Shown here: one piece after another, positions 59,089 through 64,000 of the stretch | Position numbering within the stretch: position 1 is the stretch's first letter | Layout: every line of letters starts with the position of its first letter | Assembly: GCA_001600455.1 (NCBI GenBank) | Contig: BCKC01000001.1 | Coordinates: forward strand, 6,889,418-6,953,417 | Reading direction: 5' to 3' | Source of the DNA: Endocalyx cinctus | Lineage: Eukaryota > Ascomycota > Sordariomycetes > Amphisphaeriales > Apiosporaceae | DNA length: 64,000 nt | Program-made: the position numbers and the translations under genes | The notes under the pieces: model-generated | What the model was told of the DNA's origin: nothing | Databases searched by the model: none | The model's input: the letters and a program-made list of their open reading frames with translations, nothing else

Positions 59089-59944
59089 ACAGCCTGGGCA
59101 TGAAAGTATGTAACCTCCTCCGTACCAGGAGTTGGGTGGTGTATCAGCTTCGAGTATACGATAAAAGTATTGTACACGGTTTTGAAATTGAAACTCTCCA
59201 TATCATTAGATAGTCTCTATTCTATTGTCGTGTTGTCGTATTCTTTCTCCTTTTCCCTGCGCGCATGGACTAGCTAGATTGCCGAGATCGAAGGCATCCG
59301 CGTAAACTTTGATATCTTTTCATGGTCCCATGTAAGCTATCGAATTGTTTCAATAATTTTCGTTGTTCATCTCTACCTAACTAAGAAGGAAGATAAACGG
59401 GTGTATGGCCCTTCCCCGTAGTGTCGTGGCTTGGGATGTGTATTTGTCAGAGAATAGGGGTATGTTAGATCATGGGGCAGCGCGGTTACGTAAATAGGGC
59501 TTAGCGGTGGGACATGGGTATAATTCAAGACTCGAGGAACTATTGTATTAATTATTGACCTTCTATTCTATCTTTGGGGTGAGAGTCTCTCCTCACATAG
59601 ACGTATTCTACTCATTAGAGCTATCCGAACGGGTAGCCGTGGGTACGTATCGTAGATTCAACAATAACTAATTAGAGCCCCTGACGATACCAAGATATCG
59701 TATTAATTAATACGAAGGCATCGGGGCCACAACTATCCAGTAAAGAAGTTGCTACTCGTATAAATGCATGCTATAAATTCTGCCGGTCCGAAGAAAGCAG
59801 ATACACAATGCACTTACGTATGAATGTTCATATTGGAGATTTCATTATAGAGCTCAAGCTCAAGGGAATATTTATCCTGCATAATTACTAGTATATCGTC
59901 ATCACGAAGATCCAAGCATTCTTTTACTTCTTTGAGTTCGGCCT
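59089..59944. other. Intergenic region between convergent genes
   Basis: AT-rich 3' flanks of the ABM-like and GT32 genes. No gene or clear repeat is seen. Confidence 0.55.
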
Positions 59945-61088
59945 TCATGAACCCCGAAATGTGTGTGCCGCCAAGGCCTCTTCCGGAATAGTTCCATCGT
60001 GAACACTGTTGGAGTGTTTTTGGCCCATACCGAATCCGTTTATCGGTAGGACTAGAATGTCTCCGTATAGCGTGGGCTTCCTCAGACCCGAGAGATTCTT
60101 CAGATTCGTCAAATCCGGGTTCGCCAGCTGAAGTTGCTGAAACACGACGTCCGTCCAGGCGGCCGGGCCTGTCGAGTTCATCACCTCCAAGCTAGTCGGC
60201 CTCAAATCCCATAAGGAGACCCTTCGCTCCGTCGACAGATCATGCAGACTGCTTACTGCCCGCTGTATCATAGCCGGGAATACTGGATGGTTTGGAGCAG
60301 CTGCAATGGTCCACTTTTTGTTCGAATTATTTCAAATGAGGTCAGCATTTTCTTTGATAAGTTTCGATGAAGAGTATGTCATTGTTTATCTCTTCCCCTG
60401 ATATGACTCCATAAGAGAGGTAAGGAGTCTCTTTGAGTGAATTACTTACCTGGCAGAATTGCACGTCGTGTGGTATATCCGCCCAGGAACCACCATCGAG
60501 TTTGTCGAACTGGATTCCCACCACCAGGCGGACGAGATGCCTCATGGGAGCCGGCACCCACTCATCGATTGGTTTGATAGCTACCGTGTCGATATCCGTA
60601 TATGTCCCGCCCTCCACGAATAGGACAAGATAGCGGAGCAAGTCAGATAGAAGTTCCGGGTTACGCAGCCGATAAAAGGTTTCAAAAAGTGCAGAATTTT
60701 TTGTAAAGTGGTCTTGAACGAATCGATCGGCACGTTTCTTTCCCAAGAGCGAATATTCGTAGTCGATATTCTTAGCGATCCAGGTGGTGGTGTCTTTGAG
60801 GACTTCTGGCTTGATAGATTGATCGCTAATTGAGCCTTCCGAAGGTAAATATATCTGCCATATTTTATTTGGTATATTGTCTCTTTCATTTAAATTTGTT
60901 GTTTCCAGACCCGAGTGTATGTTCAGGTGTGTCGGGCGTAGTTGGTGATGAAGGTATATAAAGGTAACGGTAATAATAAGAACGAATGAAATTCTGATGA
61001 AATCCTTGGCTTTTCTTCTCCATGGTTGGGGGTACCAATCGCGATGTAATGAATCGACTATCATTTTGTCCTGTGGGAAATTCCTCAT
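59945..61088 (-). CDS. GT32 (Och1-like) glycosyltransferase, probable mannosyltransferase
   Basis: Two exons, 61088-60450 and 60313-59945, join in phase 0 (FCQ|WTIAAAPNHPVFP) into 335 residues. A short cytosolic tail, one membrane anchor (about 30-48, FIRISFVLIITVTFIYLHH) and a luminal catalytic domain form a type II Golgi protein. NIPNKIWQIYLPSEG opens the GT32 fold; the DXD metal/nucleotide-sugar motif is in GGTYTDIDTVAIKP. Members add mannose or other sugars to glycoproteins or lipids (Och1 adds alpha-1,6-mannose to N-glycans). The end is odd: HTFRGS is followed by TGA where relatives usually have a Trp codon, so the last few residues appear lost. The start at 61088 is the first ATG; the in-frame sequence upstream has none nearby. 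Confidence 0.9.
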
Positions 61089-61667
61089 CTCATTCAATTG
61101 ACGAAATAGGTAAATGAAATCTGAATCGAAGGATAGTAATACGGCTACTATGTCTTACCCTTTGAAAAGTTAAGAGAAGTAAAAGTGGGAAAATAAGTCG
61201 ACGCGGTTGACCTATGCAGCACCGCACGCGTTTATTAACTATTATATATGTTCCATCCTAAGAACGCCAGCAATGCAGCCAGCCATTAATTAATACTCTG
61301 TCCTATTTGCTTTTTCACATGATCAACTGACCGTGAAACCAACAATACTTCGATCTCACTTATCCTCTTTGGATGGGATGTCAGCAATTCTTATTATCTC
61401 ATTTAAAGGAAAAACTGCTATAATTAACATAACATTCACCCCTTAACTTCAAATAATAATATCTTACCAAAGCACCCTCGGTAGCTCGGATTGGAGCAGA
61501 AGCCGATACCAGGTCAATCCATGTAGATTTTATCGCAGCTGGTTGGGTGCGGAGAAGGTAGTGTGGATCATGAGTGAAGGATTACCGGCATGCGGGTGAT
61601 GTAAATAGTGACATCGATTAATTATAGAACTTTGAAACGCAGTTATATGCATAATTCTGTCTGAGCC

Positions 61668-61695
61668 AAAAAAAAAAAAAAAAAAAAAAAAAAAA
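61668..61695. repeat. A-run of 28 bases
   Basis: Uninterrupted homopolymer; could be the tail of a retroposed sequence, but nothing recognisable precedes it. Confidence 0.85.
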
Positions 61696-62671
61696 GCAAT
61701 GAGAAAAATTTGATTGATTGATATACATACCGCCAGTAGTCTCTTCGGTTTTCTCCCTCCCCTCTCTCTTACACTACTTTCCTTCTTTCGTTATGTTCTG
61801 CTTACGTTAGAAATGAATTGTATAATTGTCGCGGTTGGCGATACAAGTATTATGCGGCCGAGTGTGAAAATGAATATTATATCCATCTCACAACCCTTCG
61901 AGTCTAAATGACAGCTCCTCGCCTCTCAATATCAGGTTAGCACTGCATGCTATATGCGTTGGCCTCAAAGTACACTGCACCCTGCAGCTGACATCAGACG
62001 TACAGCATAATTATCTGGGAGCTGAGTAGCAAGACTGCGAGTCCCACTAACGCCATTACCCGTCGTCACTCCATTATACTTCACTATGACGATAGAACTT
62101 TTTACCTTGTGGATAATTGCCCAAATTTTGATCTCTCCTTTCTCTTCTTGAATCATCGTCTTTATTTGTCCCTTACCTTGCATTACTGAACCCAATCGGG
62201 TATCGCATGTTCAGGTACCTTTTATACTAACTCTATCGTACTAGACACTTCTTTTCCAACTTTGGTCGTATCAATAGCAACCTCAAGTACCATGCATAGC
62301 TAGAGCCTCATTTCAATATGTGGTGATTAAAACTTTCTTGAAAAAACAGAGGCGAGACTGAATTCTCCTACCTGTTCTGTCTGTTCCGTATGCTAGCGTG
62401 TATAGACTATTGAAGGTGGATGGCGCCACCACCCATTAGTGTAGTATACAGTTGAAGTTTCGCGTATACTGATTGGGTCTCGTTCTAGAGGATTCAGCGC
62501 GCTTCGTAAAATGTAGAAAAACGTAGCATTCACTTCCGTAGCTGCCTGCTTTACTACCTCAATCCTATCTCAGCCACCTCGAGGGCTTAAATCCTCCTTC
62601 ATGTTATCGTCTCCCAAGTACTAGCCACTTACCTTAACCCCGAAATATCCGGCTTAGACTCTGGTCCCTCT

Positions 62672-62807
62672 GTGAGCCTGCAGCCCATAGAACGGACCTG
62701 GTTTCATTAAAAAAAATGAGAAACCAACTCCGAAACATACATGTATGTGTGATTCACGCTCCAAGGCAATCAGTAATACTGGAATGTTACTTTGATCAGG
62801 TCCGTTC
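62672..62807. repeat. Short repeat piece and 118-bp inverted-repeat unit
   Basis: 62672-62694 matches the left end of the dispersed repeat at 15363-15385 with two transitions. Directly overlapping it, GAACGGACCTG at 62690-62700 is exactly inverted at 62797-62807, with a short hairpin (GGTTTC..GAAACC) inside. It looks like a decayed MITE. Confidence 0.6.
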
Positions 62808-64000
62808 AATCATGTAAAAGCGCTGACAAGCCAATCGCCGATCGAGTTAAAAAGAATAACCAGCGATCGACGTACATTTTTTATCAAAGTTAACACAAGG
62901 TCCGGATCTCTATGTAGTATAGCGGAAACATAAATCAAACAATGGATGAAGTCAGAGACACCGTTAACTACCTGACTAGCTAACTGCGCAATGCCGCAAA
63001 GCTCGGGGTGCCGGGTCCGCATAATAATCCTTGTTTCGATTTTCGATTTTTTCATGTAAAGAGTCAAGACGGTTGGGGATAAAATATGTAAGACGAAATT
63101 ATTTCACTCCATCAGAACGCCTCATTGGCTCGTCGGTAACGGATGCCTACTTAGTGAGTAGTGTGCTCCCGGAGGTCGCGTGCGCACTGGGATCAATGTT
63201 CTAACGCAGTAAGAATAATTATATGATGCTTACACCTGATCGAGAAGGTCGACTCAGGTGTATTTAATTCATATCTTTTACAAAGCTAATAAATAATAGT
63301 TAGTATTCTACATGAGTTTGAAAGAAATCAAATCATAAAAGAATTAACCAACCTAATCAGTAGATATCCGGACGACATTAATCAATCTTTCTTACCCCTT
63401 TCAGTGAAGTTCAAAAAAAAAAAAAAAGCTCGCTACCAGGTGGTCTGAGACTCTGAGTAAGGCCCGCACCCCTGGAATGCCAGGGAGAGATAATTCGTTG
63501 TTGCACTTCATCACATGAAAACCACACCGCCCCCATCTACTATGCAAATTGCATTCATTTAATCCTGCGGCAGGTATCTTTTCATTCCATATAACAGTCA
63601 ATATTTTAGACGAGAATTAGACAGCGTACGATAGATACGTAACTTGGCCAATGATGCACAAATAATTGAACTCTAGGTCCGATACCGACCACGAGCTTAT
63701 GCTTATTTTAAAGTCATGAATGCGGCTCTGCAGAATTGGTAGGTTTATACCTTAATTAAATCCATGGATACTTAAGGACTTAGTTATATCACATATGTAG
63801 GGAATAATTAGTTAAGTAATCAGTTTCATCCCGTAGCTGAGAATAGCTCCAAAACCCTATTTCCACTTCAACCTTGCCGGTTAATGGTATGAACTTGTTG
63901 CGCCGAGATTAACATTAATTTATACTAGGAATTTTGCGATCGGTGACATACGACTGATTATCGCTAATACTTTTCAATGTGCACACCATCATGTATATAA

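Larger units (their letters stand above)
61089..64000. other. Gene-poor right end
   Basis: About 2.9 kb of AT-rich DNA without a convincing gene. It holds a run of 28 A (61668-61695), a short piece of the dispersed repeat (62672-62694), an inverted-repeat unit (62690-62807) and an orphan minus-strand frame of 85 codons (62810-63067) with helix-like composition but no neighbouring exons. Confidence 0.5.

Noticed and set aside
1..64000. CRISPR array, bacterial operon, riboswitch or rRNA genes
   Set aside because: No regularly spaced repeats and no bacterial gene features; the sequence is intron-containing fungal DNA with no rRNA or convincing tRNA.

Overview
The window reads as nuclear DNA of a filamentous ascomycete (Pezizomycotina). 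Genes are split by short introns of about 45-110 bases with GT..AG ends and CTAAC-like branch sites. The families present are typical of that group: NRPS-like reductase, WSC proteins, GMC oxidoreductases, DUF3328/UstYa, fungal-type ABC-C transporter, Clr5-domain protein and GT32. Intergenic DNA is AT-rich, with decayed small repeats whose differences are mostly transitions, as expected from repeat-induced point mutation (RIP). Exon joins were made by eye from splice signals, reading phase and family fit; none is backed by RNA data.

Layout. 1.6-9.4 kb: two long, disordered, probably nuclear proteins of unknown function, the second with a tandem-repeated unknown domain. 10.2-13.2 kb: a three-exon Clr5-domain protein. 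14.5-14.8 kb: a possible 81-residue gene. 15.6-19.2 kb: an adenylation-thiolation-reductase (NRPS-like) enzyme. 20.2-21.5 kb: a membrane-protein gene stopped by an internal TGA. 22.1-37.9 kb: an oxidative and secreted block made of a GMC oxidoreductase, a 1470-residue PQQ-like propeller protein with four WSC domains, a second WSC protein, a second GMC oxidoreductase and a DyP-type peroxidase. 38-40.1 kb: a small secreted protein and a prolyl aminopeptidase. 41.2-43.4 kb: a UstYa-like protein divergent from a tiny secreted protein. 44.3-49.1 kb: an amino-acid/choline-type permease and a rhodopsin-like 7TM protein. 50.3-55.4 kb: an 11-exon ABC-C transporter. 56-61 kb: a truncated transcription-factor gene, a possible O-methyltransferase remnant, a two-domain ABM-like protein and a GT32 mannosyltransferase-like protein. 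61.1-64 kb: no convincing gene.

Working together (inference). GMC oxidoreductases commonly make hydrogen peroxide, DyP peroxidases use it, and WSC domains bind glycans, so the central block could act on cell-wall or plant polymers. Both GMC genes, however, deviate at the active site. The UstYa-like gene with its divergent secreted mini-protein is the best candidate here for an unrecognised RiPP-like pair. A ~145 bp repeat lies in opposite orientation at 15.4 and 40.9 kb and brackets the NRPS-like-to-aminopeptidase segment.
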